In this document: piece after piece, positions 8,899 to 17,308 of the stretch
Position numbering within the stretch: position 1 is the first letter of the stretch
How the letters are laid out: every line of letters begins with the position of its first letter
Source of the DNA: Algiphilus sp965216485
GTDB taxonomy: Bacteria > Pseudomonadota > Gammaproteobacteria > Nevskiales > Nevskiaceae
Direction of reading: 5' to 3'
Assembly: GCF_965216485.1 (NCBI RefSeq)
Contig: NZ_OZ244162.1
Location: forward strand, 3,038,001-3,102,000
DNA: 64,000 nucleotides
Notes under the pieces: model-generated
Told to the model about the DNA's origin: nothing
Database searches by the model: none
The model's input: only the letters and a program-made list of their open reading frames with translations
Position numbers and translations under genes: made by a program

Positions 8899-9085
8899 GT
8901 TGGATATCGGTCTGTATGCCTTTCAAGAAGCCGCGAGCCGACTGTGGCGACTCAACCGGCAAGAGCTCGATGCGGTTACCGATCTGGATTGCCTGAAACT
9001 TCTGCCCCGGACGCAACTGCATCCGCTCACGAATTGCCCGGGGGATCACAAGCTGATACTTCGAGGACAAGGTGGTGGATTCCAT
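8879..9085 (-). CDS. vapB: AbrB/MazE-fold antitoxin, VapB-type
   Basis: A 68-aa swapped-hairpin AbrB-family DNA-binding antitoxin. The N-terminus (STTLSSKYQLVIPRAIRERM) is the classic SpoVT/AbrB strand-loop-helix, and the C-terminal charged tail should bind the PIN toxin. It is transcribed ahead of the toxin and overlaps it. In this family the antitoxin, alone or with its toxin, represses its own promoter. Repeated ATCGATA sites lie 18-55 nt upstream of the start codon. Confidence 0.87.
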   Translation of the reverse strand: MESTTLSSKYQLVIPRAIRERMQLRPGQKFQAIQIGNRIELLPVESPQSARGFLKGIQTDIQREKDRV

Positions 9086-9101
9086 GGTCTCACCGGGTTT
9101 C

Positions 9102-9140
9102 TATCGATATGACTATTGTATTACGGTTTTCTGATCGATA
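9102..9140. promoter_or_regulatory. Candidate vapBC operator repeats
   Basis: ATCGATA occurs at 9103-9109 (inside the palindrome TATCGATA, 9102-9109) and again at 9134-9140. The two copies are 31 nt apart, close to three helical turns. They flank an AT-rich, promoter-like stretch just upstream of vapB. AbrB-fold antitoxins bind such paired sites, but the assignment is inference. Confidence 0.4.
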
Positions 9141-9635
9141 CAATTTCGTTGACCCGTTGCGGTCGATCCATGTCGTCATTCTGGACAGAGAGGCCGGAGC
9201 AACGGTGCGGGAATTACGGTGACACGTCACTCAATACACGTATGAGCCCTGCTCCCGCGGAGCCAGTCCGAGCTGTCCGCTCAAACGGCGACGGCAGATG
9301 GGGGCGAGCATCAGGCCGGCCTGTATTCCGGCAGATCGGCCCCACGGCAGGAGACTGATCTTGCGGCCCCAGCAGGTTGTTGCGTCGCCCGGCGTGCGAC
9401 GTACCCCGATTGGCCGATGCTTTGCGCGTACACCACCTCTAGCGTGACGGCAACTTCTTCCATAGATATGAGCCACGGGGAATGTCGTGAAACTCCAAGC
9501 GCGCTGCACCCGTAACTCGCCTTACCGCCATGCGCTGATGGGGCCTGCGGTCAACGTCCTGATCCAAGACGGCGTATCTGAGCCACCGATAGGGCTGGCG
9601 GCGGGTGCCCTGAGCATCACCGGGCGGTTTGCACC
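9141..9635. other. Gap without an intact gene
   Basis: No intact gene seen. A GGAATTACGGTGACACG element lies at 9209-9225. A short open stretch in the SDR frame register +1 (9487-9639, GTG start) ends in TGA overlapping the SDR start codon as ATGA, but it matches nothing I know. Reading frames here are frequently closed on both strands, which fits decayed DNA. Confidence 0.45.
9209..9236. repeat. GGAATTACGGTGACAC-type repeat element
   Basis: The string GGAATTACGGTGACACG followed by TCACTCAATAC resembles the short ends that, as I recall, flank RAYT/IS200-like transposase genes in many proteobacteria. Only one copy is visible and no transposase is nearby, so it would be a solo relic. Confidence 0.35.
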
Positions 9636-10421
9636 ATGAAGATCTTCCAGGACCGCGTTGCCGTAATCACCGGGGCAGCCTCCGGCATAGGCCGCGCTTT
9701 ATCGCTGCAACTGCTCGACGCCGGCGCCGTGGTGTATGCCTGTGATCTCAACGAGCCCGCCTTGCAGGAGATGGCCGAAACCAGCCGCGACAGGCTGATT
9801 CCGGCTCGACTGGATGTCACGGATCAGGCTGCCGTGGAAGCGACGCTTGCAGAGGCCATGGCCACGCATGAACGCTTGGACTACGTGTTCAATAATGCCG
9901 GAATCGTGGTGGGTGGCGCTTTCGAGAACATGGATGAGGCGGCCTGGAAGAAGATCGTGAATATCAATTTCTGGGGCGTGGTGTACGGCAGTCAGCAGGC
10001 CTATCGCCTGATGAAGCAGCAGGGTTTTGGCCACATCGTCAATACGGCATCCACTGCCGGGGTCACCCCCGTCGCCCTGTCCACTGCCTATGCGGCCACC
10101 AAGCACGCCGTTGTCGGGCTGTCGACGTCGCTGCGCGAGGAAGGGCGTGCGCATGGGGTGCAGGTCAGCGTCGCCATACCCGGCCTGGTGGACACCAATA
10201 TTTTTGGTAGTGCCACAAACCTTAAAGGTCACGATTACCAGGCCGCGGTCGACAAGGTGCCGATTGGCAAGATCAGCCCGGAGCAAGCTGCTCAGGCCAT
10301 GTTGCGCGGCGTTCGGAAGAACAAGCCCTACATCGTTTTCCCGGGCTACAACCGCTTCCTGGTCAAGGCCTACCGCATGGCGCCGGACTGGATGGGGCGC
10401 CTGATCAACCAGGCGAACTGA
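9636..10421 (+). CDS. Short-chain dehydrogenase/reductase
   Basis: A 261-aa classical SDR using NAD(P)(H) to interconvert an alcohol and a ketone. It has the cofactor motif TGAASGIG near the N-terminus, NNAG after strand 4, catalytic Ser in NTASTAG, and YAATK (Tyr and Lys). Asp after strand 2 (VYACDLNE) suggests NAD preference. The C-terminus (KNKPYIVFPGYNRFLVKAYRM) resembles lipid-handling SDRs. The VOC gene follows after 5 nt, so they form an operon. The substrate is unknown. Confidence 0.88.
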   Translation: MKIFQDRVAVITGAASGIGRALSLQLLDAGAVVYACDLNEPALQEMAETSRDRLIPARLDVTDQAAVEATLAEAMATHERLDYVFNNAGIVVGGAFENMDEAAWKKIVNINFWGVVYGSQQAYRLMKQQGFGHIVNTASTAGVTPVALSTAYAATKHAVVGLSTSLREEGRAHGVQVSVAIPGLVDTNIFGSATNLKGHDYQAAVDKVPIGKISPEQAAQAMLRGVRKNKPYIVFPGYNRFLVKAYRMAPDWMGRLINQAN

Positions 10422-10426
10422 AGCCG

Positions 10427-11116
10427 ATGGCGCAGCGACAGCGCTCATCGACCACCCGAACCAGAAGAGTGGCCATGGACACGCAAAGCACTTCAGAGCC
10501 CGCAACGCCCAGTGCGCAAGCGCTGGCGCGCCTTGGCAAGGTCCGCCAGTTGGGCTATGTGGTGGAGGACCTGGATGCCGCTGTCGAGGCCTGGCAGGAC
10601 AAGCTTGGCGTCGGGCCTTGGACCATCATGCGTGGCATCACTTTGTTGTGCGAATTCGAAGGCGAAGCCAGCGAACCGCAGATCAACATCGCGCTGGCCT
10701 ATCGCGGCGACCTGCAGATCGAGCTGATCCAGCAGCGCAATGACGCTGCGTCGCCGTATCTGAAGCATGTGCGGAGCGGTTGGTATGGTCTGCATCACAC
10801 CGCCTTTATCACCGAGCGCATCGATGAGGACACCCAGGCGCTGCAGGACGCCGGGCTCAAGCTGAAGTGCGATATCCGCATGCCCATGGGCGGGCGCTAT
10901 GTCTATCTATGCTCGCCCATTGAAAGCGAGCACAGCTACATCGAATTGCTGGAAGCCACCGGCATGATGAAGCAGCTCTTCGCCACCGGGATGCAGGCCG
11001 CGCAGAACTGGCAGGGGGACGCCCGCCCCCTGGACATCCATCTCGCATGGCCGCTGAAAACCGCGGCGAGCTTCTCACGTTTCTGGGCGCGTCTGCGTGG
11101 GCGCAAGGTGTCCTGA
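10427..11116 (+). CDS. VOC (glyoxalase/bleomycin resistance) family protein
   Basis: A 229-aa vicinal-oxygen-chelate protein with paired beta-alpha-beta-beta-beta modules: LGYVVEDLDAAVEAWQDKLGVGPW begins the first and LHHTAFITERIDEDTQALQDAG the second. Metal ligand candidates include the His pair in LHHTAF and Glu in SYIELLEA. The first ATG is at 10427, but ATG 10475 (protein starting MDTQSTSEP) is equally plausible and closer to the conserved core. It is co-transcribed with the upstream SDR. A remnant of a related gene lies at 13487-13560. Confidence 0.83.
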   Translation: MAQRQRSSTTRTRRVAMDTQSTSEPATPSAQALARLGKVRQLGYVVEDLDAAVEAWQDKLGVGPWTIMRGITLLCEFEGEASEPQINIALAYRGDLQIELIQQRNDAASPYLKHVRSGWYGLHHTAFITERIDEDTQALQDAGLKLKCDIRMPMGGRYVYLCSPIESEHSYIELLEATGMMKQLFATGMQAAQNWQGDARPLDIHLAWPLKTAASFSRFWARLRGRKVS

Positions 11117-11194
11117 GCGCCACTGTGCCGCCGACACCCATCCGCGCTGAAGCGCTCGACAAGACCCATCAACGGTCGCGATGCCGGTAAGCGC

Positions 11195-12154
11195 CTAGGC
11201 GCTGGCGGTCAAATCAGTGACTGCATGCTGCCCCGGGCTGATGGCCGCGCCATGCGCGTATTCCATTGATTGAGACCGCCCGGCCGCAGGACGCGGCTCG
11301 GCAGCCCGTGCATCGCACCAGCTTGCAACCTCGTCCCAGATACGGGCGGCCTCGGGGCGGAAAAACCCAAAGTGGCCAATGCGGTCGAGCCCCACCTTCT
11401 GCGGCACAACGTGGCGACGCTCAAGGCTGGGGTAGGCGCGCATCATCGCGTCGACGGATCGCGCGGTTCCCCAGGCGTCGTCGTCGAAACTGTAGGCGAG
11501 CACAGGCGCGCGGAATTCGCGGTAGCGCTCCAGGGGCAGCGTGGTATCACCCAACAGGTAATCCGGGTGGCGACACCACCGCGCCCACTGAAGGGCAGCC
11601 CCTTTGGGAATGTCCTCCGTGCTTCCGAGCTTGCTCCACGGCATATAGCCGAAAGCATGCGCGAGCAGCGGCAAGGTCAGATACGAATGCCCCAATACCG
11701 CGAGCTTTTGCCCTTTGCCTTGCAGGCGCCAATGGCCGCTCTGCGATGAGAACGTGACCATACCGTCGACGTGATGCGCATTGTCGAGAAGCCCGGCCAT
11801 CTGCCCGCCCAGGCTGTGCCCGATCAGCAGGATGCGTGACGCACGCTGCGCCCGGTGGACCCAGTCGACCACGCCGGCCATGTCGAGCAGTGCCCAGTCG
11901 CTGGTGGTAGTTGCCATCCCCCGGACGGGGCCACGGCGAGAGGCCCCAATGCCGCGGTAGTCGTACGTCACGACGTTATGGCCTCGCCCAGCAAGGTGCG
12001 CGGCAAAGTGCCGATAAAAACGCTGGGGCACGGCCATGGCGCAGCTGAGGATGAGCCAGGTCCCGGAGGGCGATGCGGGCACGTAGTGCGTGCCGGTCAG
12101 TAGCTCGCCGTCACGCGCGGGAATGTCGATACGGACTTGCTGGATGTTGGTCAT
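11195..12154 (-). CDS. Alpha/beta hydrolase
   Basis: A 319-aa serine hydrolase of the serine aminopeptidase S33-like group. The nucleophile elbow is GHSLGG within RILLIGHSLGGQMAGL, the acid is probably Asp in YSFDDDAWG, and the His is in GHFGFFRPEA. An upstream open stretch adds 46 Arg/Pro-rich residues, but the ATG at 12154 begins the conserved part (MTNIQQVRIDIPARDG). There is no signal peptide, so it should be cytoplasmic. It is divergent from the broken LysR gene, a normal regulator-target layout. The substrate is unknown, probably an ester or thioester. Confidence 0.8.
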   Translation of the reverse strand: MTNIQQVRIDIPARDGELLTGTHYVPASPSGTWLILSCAMAVPQRFYRHFAAHLAGRGHNVVTYDYRGIGASRRGPVRGMATTTSDWALLDMAGVVDWVHRAQRASRILLIGHSLGGQMAGLLDNAHHVDGMVTFSSQSGHWRLQGKGQKLAVLGHSYLTLPLLAHAFGYMPWSKLGSTEDIPKGAALQWARWCRHPDYLLGDTTLPLERYREFRAPVLAYSFDDDAWGTARSVDAMMRAYPSLERRHVVPQKVGLDRIGHFGFFRPEAARIWDEVASWCDARAAEPRPAAGRSQSMEYAHGAAISPGQHAVTDLTASA

Positions 12155-12497
12155 CAGTGATCTCGGTGAAGGCTTCGGGGCGCGGGAATCACGCAGAGAG
12201 CCGGCATCAACGCGGCGACGCGGTCGAGCTTGCGGGGCGCGTCCCGCCCGGATGGACCGTGTCGTCGCGCCCGTAAAACAGGTCGGCTTCAATCTCGTTC
12301 GCCGTGATGCGTGGGAGCAGCAAGCCGCGAGGGGGAAGCGATGATGCGTTGCCCATGCGACGGGGCGAAGCGGATGTGCGGCGCCAGATTGATGTGAACA
12401 TGAGGATCTCCGGTGGAGCGTGGCATCAAGGTAGCGCGCATCGATTCACCCAAAAATCAGGTTTAATGAAAAAGATTATTTCCACTTGAGCACGAAT
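12155..12497. other. Divergent intergenic region, hydrolase / LysR
   Basis: No gene is supported here. The right end is AT-rich (about 12448-12482, with AATC and GATT arms 15 nt apart) and probably holds the LysR promoter and a T-N11-A type site. The remainder is GC-rich without recognisable elements. Confidence 0.4.
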
Positions 12498-13421
12498 ATG
12501 GACGCGCAGCGCTGGTTGCTGATGCACAGCTTTTACGAGGTTGTGCGAGCAGGAAGCTTCGTCGGGGCCGCTCGCGCCATGGAGGTCACGGCGTCGGTGG
12601 TGAGCAAGCGCGTGGCCAAGCTGGAGCAGCAGCTCGATGCGCAGTTGCTGCAACGCACCACTCGACGGCTGTCGCTGACGGAAGCCGGCGAGCGGCTGGC
12701 AGAGCACTGCGCCCGCATCCTGGCCGAAATGGAATCATCCGAGCAGGCGGTTCAGCGCCTGCACAAGAAGCCGCGCGGTCGGCTGCGTGTGACAACCATC
12801 CTGTCCGTCACGGATTTGTTGCTCAAACCGATCATCGCGACCTTCTTGCGCACCTACCCGGAAGTGCAGCTCAGCATCGATTCCAGCGAGGCAATGACGG
12901 ATTTGATCGGCAGCGAATAGGACCTTGCGCTGCGTGTCACCAAACGCCCTCCCGAGGCACTGGTGGCGCGGCACCTCGCCCGGGTCCGGTTCTTGCTGTG
13001 TGCATCACCGGATTATCTCGACGCGGGCGGGGTGCCTCAGACGCTTCAAGATCTCGCCGAACATCGCTGCCTGAGTTACTCGGGCGCGCCATCACGACAG
13101 TGGCGATTCCGACAGGGCGACGAAATACTGGTTGCTCCCGTGGATCCGGTTCTACAGGTCAACAGCGTCGACGCACTGCGCGAAGTGACGCTGGCGGGCG
13201 CAGGCATCGCCCTGTTACCGAACTACAGCGTGGCAGCCGACCTCCAGGCCGGGCGCATGCAGGAATTGCTGAGCGACTACACCGCGTCCGGTGCAACATC
13301 GCTCTACGCCATCTATCCACCCAACCGCTACGGATCGCCAAAGCTCTCGGCATTCCTGCGGCACGTGGAAGCAATGATCGACACGCTAGGTTTGTCGGCG
13401 GCGGGCCCGACGCCGCCATGA
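12498..13421 (+). pseudogene. LysR-family regulator broken by an in-frame amber codon
   Basis: A single LysR-type frame runs from ATG 12498 to 13421 but is cut by TAG at 12918-12920, in the stretch ..IGSE-stop-DLALRVTKRPPEALVARHLA. Both halves align to LysR proteins: an N-terminal winged helix-turn-helix (GSFVGAARAMEVTASVVSKR) and linker helix before the stop, and the effector domain after it (FLLCASPDYLDAGG, LREVTLAGAGIALLPNY). Without the stop it would be about 307 aa, the usual family length. There is no frameshift. It is either an early pseudogene or yields a DNA-binding fragment lacking most of the sensor domain. It is divergent from the hydrolase at 11195-12154. Confidence 0.85.
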
Positions 13422-13486
13422 CCGCAACGGCTGGCTCGCCGTTGCGCATCAAGGATGTGATCTGACGGCTCCACCGCCGCACTCTG

Positions 13487-13560
13487 ACACCCGAGGTGGG
13501 CGTGGGGCCGTGGCCCATCCTGCGCGGCATGACCTTGTAGTGGGAGGTCGAGGGCGATTT
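13487..13560 (+). pseudogene. Remnant of a VOC-family gene
   Basis: The forward frame at 13496-13560 reads VGVGPWPILRGMTL-stop-WEVEGDF. This matches the intact VOC protein at 10427-11116 in the same place (LGVGPWTIMRGITLLCEFEG). It has a TAG at 13538-13540, no start, and no continuation beyond about 13560, where a remnant on the other strand begins. Confidence 0.6.
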
Positions 13561-13662
13561 CATTGATTCGGCGAGGCGGCAGGTTGATGGCCCGGGCCAG
13601 CCCGTACTGGCTTATGCCCATAGGCACCAGGAACACTTCGCACAATCCGTTGGATGTCGGGA
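13556..13662 (-). pseudogene. Remnant of a HigA/VapI-type antitoxin gene
   Basis: The reverse strand at 13556-13645 encodes EVFLVPMGISQYGLARAINL followed by PPRRINEI, which is the helix-turn-helix core of HigA antitoxins. The expected upstream HPGE-type motif is found in another frame (HPT, about 13648-13656), implying a small indel. The downstream half is missing and is replaced by the VOC remnant. No HigB toxin is nearby. Confidence 0.6.
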
Positions 13663-13784
13663 GGCAGACGCCTTGAAATGTGTCCTGCCCGAAGGATCCT
13701 TAGCGACATCGTCAAAGCACGCTCGTGCGAATCGAGCACGCGCTACGTGCATGCACCCCACCCGGTAACGGCTACCGCTGCGTC

Positions 13785-14669
13785 TTAGCGCAGGCACTCG
13801 GACAGGGCGTCGGCAAAATCCCTCGGCGCGATACCCAGCTCGGCAAAACCTGGGGCATCCGGACTGGCTACGCTGTCCTCGCACATGAGCAAGACCTGAT
13901 CACGGGTCAGCGGCGGATTGGGCAACACGGCAGCGATGACCGCCAGCAGATGCCAGACGGCGAAAGGCACCGGCACCAGCCATCGCCTGCGTCCACGCGC
14001 GGCCATCACCAACGCCAGGATCTCGCGATAGCCATAGGTGCCGGCACCACCGAGTTCGAAGATGCGGCCGGTGGCTGCTGGATCATCCATGGCGTGCACT
14101 ACCGCCTTGGCCAGATCATCCACATGTACCGGCTGCAGCCGGGTGTCGCCGCGCCCGAACAGCGGCACCAGTGGCAGGCGGGTGACCGCGTCCAGGGTGC
14201 TGAGAAAGGAATCGTTGGGCCCGAAGAGCACGCTGGGCCGCAGGATTGTCGCGTTGTTGCAGGCCTCGCGCACCGCGCCTTCTCCCCTGGCGCGGGCCTG
14301 GACATAGGCGGAAAGCGAGGTTTCGCTGGCGCCGATGCCCGAGATATGCACAAGCGACCGCCCTTCGGCCCCGTGGGCCACATTGCGGGCGCCGCGCACA
14401 TGCACGCTCTCGAAATCCAGGCCCTGGGCTTCCACATAGAGGGCGACGGCGTTGACCACGGCATCGGCGCCTTGCACGGCACGGGCGACGGCCTCGGGGT
14501 TGCGCACATCGGCGGCAATGGATTCGACGCGGTCATCCCGCGCCGCTTCCTCCTGCTCCGGATGACGGGTGGCCACGCGCACATCACGGCCGGCCGCCAC
14601 CAGCGCGGCAACGATGCGGCGGCCAAGAAAGCCGGTGCCTCCGAAGACGGTGACGCGTTCTTTCGCCAT
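13785..14669 (-). CDS. NAD(P)-binding atypical SDR, complex I NDUFA9-like
   Basis: A 294-aa atypical/extended SDR. The Rossmann motif is GGTGFLG in VTVFGGTGFLGRRIV, followed by RHPEQ, DVRNPEAV, and LRPSVLFGPNDSFLS. The overall pattern matches bacterial relatives of the NDUFA9 subunit and other NmrA/epimerase-like proteins, which often lack the full catalytic Tyr-Lys set. The start MAKERVTVFGG at 14669 is preferred over an upstream ATG that adds nine residues. It may stabilise a quinone or respiratory function or act as a sugar/lipid reductase. No operon partner is evident. Confidence 0.78.
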   Translation of the reverse strand: MAKERVTVFGGTGFLGRRIVAALVAAGRDVRVATRHPEQEEAARDDRVESIAADVRNPEAVARAVQGADAVVNAVALYVEAQGLDFESVHVRGARNVAHGAEGRSLVHISGIGASETSLSAYVQARARGEGAVREACNNATILRPSVLFGPNDSFLSTLDAVTRLPLVPLFGRGDTRLQPVHVDDLAKAVVHAMDDPAATGRIFELGGAGTYGYREILALVMAARGRRRWLVPVPFAVWHLLAVIAAVLPNPPLTRDQVLLMCEDSVASPDAPGFAELGIAPRDFADALSECLR

Positions 14670-14808
14670 ACCAGGAGCGTAGCAAGGCGAAAGCAACCCT
14701 CACTGTGCTTTCTGACCGGCGCAACACGCTACGGCTTGCTGCTCGGCCCAGTCCATGCGGGCGGGCTCCAGCAGTGGCGCGTGCCGCCGTCCTTACCCGC
14801 GAATGTGC

Positions 14809-15615
14809 TTAGTTCTGCCTTCTGAAGATTCGTGGGCCCGTTCCGGTCAAGCTGCCATGCAGAAAAGTTTCGAAGGTAGCGGCATGCTTCTTCTTGGGGG
14901 CAATCGTGAAGGAACCACTCCGCGAGCTGTTGATCCGCGTCGGATGCCTGACCCTCCAGATCACCTTCGGACCCGTGGCCGCGACCCGTACATGCCAGCT
15001 ACCGGGAAAGCGTCTGCCGACGTCATCATCACCCGGGCGCTTCTTCGTCACCGTCAAGCGGTAACGACCGGCTTTGTCCGTTTCCTGTGATGAAAAATCC
15101 CAATGTTCCATCAGCTCGTCGTATTGGAATAGATCCCATTGCCCGACCAGGTAATCCGATAAATCATCGATGGCCTGCTGCTCAAAGTCTTGTTCCATCT
15201 GCCCGGCGGAGGCTGCTGACGCCGCGCGGCGCCATTGCTGCCCGCGGATCGAAAACGTATCGTCATCAATGATTTCCATCGGACCGGCACGGCGCGGACT
15301 CGCTCGCCCAAAGCGCACATAGAACTGCGAGGCTCCCGCAATGCCCCACATGCCCTCAGTCTGCCGGGACGGGTCCTGCGGATTCATGACCAGCTTGTAC
15401 GCATCTCCCCCCGACGGCGATGGCCCCACCACTTCGTCGGTGAACCGATAGGTCACTGACCGTCCTTGGGCAGTGAGAACCCAAGTGCCGAAGAGGTAAT
15501 TGCGAAGCGCCTCTTCTGCGGTGGTCTCGGCCCGTCCCGGCATGACGACACACAACGCAAGCAGCGCAAAAAAAACAATGCCCGGATTGAAGCGCTTTGT
15601 TCGATGGTTATGCAT
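14809..15615 (-). CDS. Secreted protein with internal duplication, unknown function
   Basis: A 268-aa protein with an N-terminal signal peptide (FNPGIVFFALLALCVVMPGRA, cleavage after Ala likely), so it is probably periplasmic or secreted. Start ATG 15615 follows a GGAGAGGGGG ribosome binding site. Two similar modules are visible: LRNYLFGTWVLTAQGRSVTY near residue 36 and LSDYLVGQWDLFQYDELMEH near residue 150, each followed by beta-rich sequence and an Arg/Gly-rich strand. This suggests a tandem duplication of a lipocalin-like small beta-barrel. I do not recognise a family. Confidence 0.6.
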   Translation of the reverse strand: MHNHRTKRFNPGIVFFALLALCVVMPGRAETTAEEALRNYLFGTWVLTAQGRSVTYRFTDEVVGPSPSGGDAYKLVMNPQDPSRQTEGMWGIAGASQFYVRFGRASPRRAGPMEIIDDDTFSIRGQQWRRAASAASAGQMEQDFEQQAIDDLSDYLVGQWDLFQYDELMEHWDFSSQETDKAGRYRLTVTKKRPGDDDVGRRFPGSWHVRVAATGPKVIWRVRHPTRINSSRSGSFTIAPKKKHAATFETFLHGSLTGTGPRIFRRQN

Positions 15616-15946
15616 TTTCCCCCTCTCCCGTGGATACCTGCACACCCACTCTCAGCCCCGGACGGCAGTCTCATCCAACGCGATCGCGTGGTCAACTTGC
15701 CGGTAACAAAGGCTATGCACAGCAATGGAGGTTGCAATTTCTTTTTGTGGCGTATTGCCTCGTACTTGCCAGCCGCCGCGGCTTGCAACTGGCTTACGTC
15801 CCGTGCGAAAGATGACGAGGCACTTCGCACGCCCAGTTGGACGAATCCATCAGGCCGAAGTCCTGTGGCCACCGCGCGAGCGGCACTGGGATGAGCGGCC
15901 TTGCACGTTGACGCCCTCTCCGTCGAAGGCCTTCGCAGTGGCTTGT
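15616..15946. other. Gap without a recognisable gene
   Basis: I see no gene, terminator or repeat that I can support. The segment separates two minus-strand genes and presumably holds the promoter of the secreted protein gene at its left end. Confidence 0.4.
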
Positions 15947-17125
15947 CTACTCAGTCGCTGCTTGCCCGCGGTCCGGCGCCAGCCACCGCTTCAGGCACAC
16001 CGCTACTGAGGGATGACCGAGCAACTCCAGGTGCCCGGTGCGACTGAGCAGCAGTCGGTTGGACTCGGGAACGCCGAGGCCGCGCGTGGGGTCGAGGTGG
16101 TCACCCAATGCGCTGCGCGGCGCGACCAGGCCATCGCCCAGCGGGCGGCGGAAGCGGTCGTTGCGGCTGGAGGCCATGGAGGCGGCGACGACGAAATGCT
16201 CGATGTCTGGCGGAAGCCGGGTGATCTGTCGCCGGTCGTCGTGGTAGGAAAAGCGGTCTGCGTAGCAGTCCTCATCCACCACATTGCCGTGGCGCAGGTC
16301 GGTGATGCCCGCGCTGCGCACCATCACGAGGGCGGCCAGCGGCGCGGAATAGGGGCTGATCTGGAAAGCGGCCTGAAACCAGTTGCCGCCGCGCTCCACT
16401 GCCGAGCCGTGGTGCGGCGAGGCCAGGTACACCGCCTGCTTGGTCAGCTTGCGCCAACGGTAGCCGCGCTTGCCAGCGGCATGCAGGGCGCTGCGCGTGA
16501 TGAGCCCGCCCATGCTGTAGCCGATGAAGCGGATGGAACGCACCGGCACAGGCCACTCCTCCACGAGCTGCTCCAGCTTGTTGGCCAGGTCACGCCCGTT
16601 GAGCGGAATATGGCGACCGGTGTTGTAGTGCGCCCACACCAGGCTGTAGCCATGGGCTTTGGCGACGGCCTCGCCATGGTTGTGGCCGCTCCAGCCGAAA
16701 AAGGAGTAGTGCATGGCCAGGCCGTGCACCATCACCAGCAGATCCGGGCTGACATCGTCCGGGTCGTGCACCAGCTCCATGTTGATGGCGAGCGGGTTGC
16801 CGGTGGCTTCCAGGTGATCGCCGATCAGCCCATTGAGGGCGGAGACCAGGGCAAGCGAGGCCATCGAATCCGGTGCCTCCACCTCCAGGTGCTTGGTGAC
16901 CAGCGACAACACGGAATCCACACTGACACGCACCGCGCCGTTGACCTGCCGCACGGCCTCGTGCACGAAGCCCGCGATGCCACCGGCGCGGCCTTCCGGG
17001 GCGCGACCGAAGGGCAAAGGGAAGGCCGAGATGTTGCGGTACATCCCCTCGGCAATGTTGGTGATGCCGTCAACCGCATCGAAACCAAGACGGGCCGCAC
17101 CCTGAACGCTCTGTGCAATGCGCAT
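15947..17125 (-). CDS. Alpha/beta hydrolase, PGAP1/lipase-like
   Basis: A 392-aa lipase-like hydrolase. It shows an oxyanion strand LLVMVHGLAMHYSFFGW, the nucleophile elbow GYSMGG in IRFIGYSMGGLITRSA, LASPHHGSAVERGGNW typical of PGAP1/LipA-like enzymes, GDGLVAPRSALGDH near the acid, and His in RTGHLELLGHP. A roughly 120-residue N-terminal helical region precedes the hydrolase core. Start ATG 17125 begins MRIAQSVQGAARL; upstream residues are dispensable. It probably hydrolyses long-chain or polyester substrates, but the true substrate is unknown. Confidence 0.77.
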   Translation of the reverse strand: MRIAQSVQGAARLGFDAVDGITNIAEGMYRNISAFPLPFGRAPEGRAGGIAGFVHEAVRQVNGAVRVSVDSVLSLVTKHLEVEAPDSMASLALVSALNGLIGDHLEATGNPLAINMELVHDPDDVSPDLLVMVHGLAMHYSFFGWSGHNHGEAVAKAHGYSLVWAHYNTGRHIPLNGRDLANKLEQLVEEWPVPVRSIRFIGYSMGGLITRSALHAAGKRGYRWRKLTKQAVYLASPHHGSAVERGGNWFQAAFQISPYSAPLAALVMVRSAGITDLRHGNVVDEDCYADRFSYHDDRRQITRLPPDIEHFVVAASMASSRNDRFRRPLGDGLVAPRSALGDHLDPTRGLGVPESNRLLLSRTGHLELLGHPSVAVCLKRWLAPDRGQAATE

Positions 17126-17308
17126 GGCCACTCCCGCAAACGTGCAAAGCCACAATGTGTACAACTATGCACCAATTTGCACGAAGGGCCGTGCTACTCA
17201 GTTGCGCGGTACCGCTCGCGCGATCTTCAGCGACCCGTTGCCGGGTCAGCGCGCAGCCCCCGGTGAGAACGGGGAATCCCTGCCGCCTCGAGGCCGGAAC
17301 GCTTGTGT

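Noticed and set aside
9231..9509. Minus-strand frame of 92 codons suspected as a transposase piece
   Set aside because: No transposase motif could be identified and the frame is short; treated as decayed DNA.
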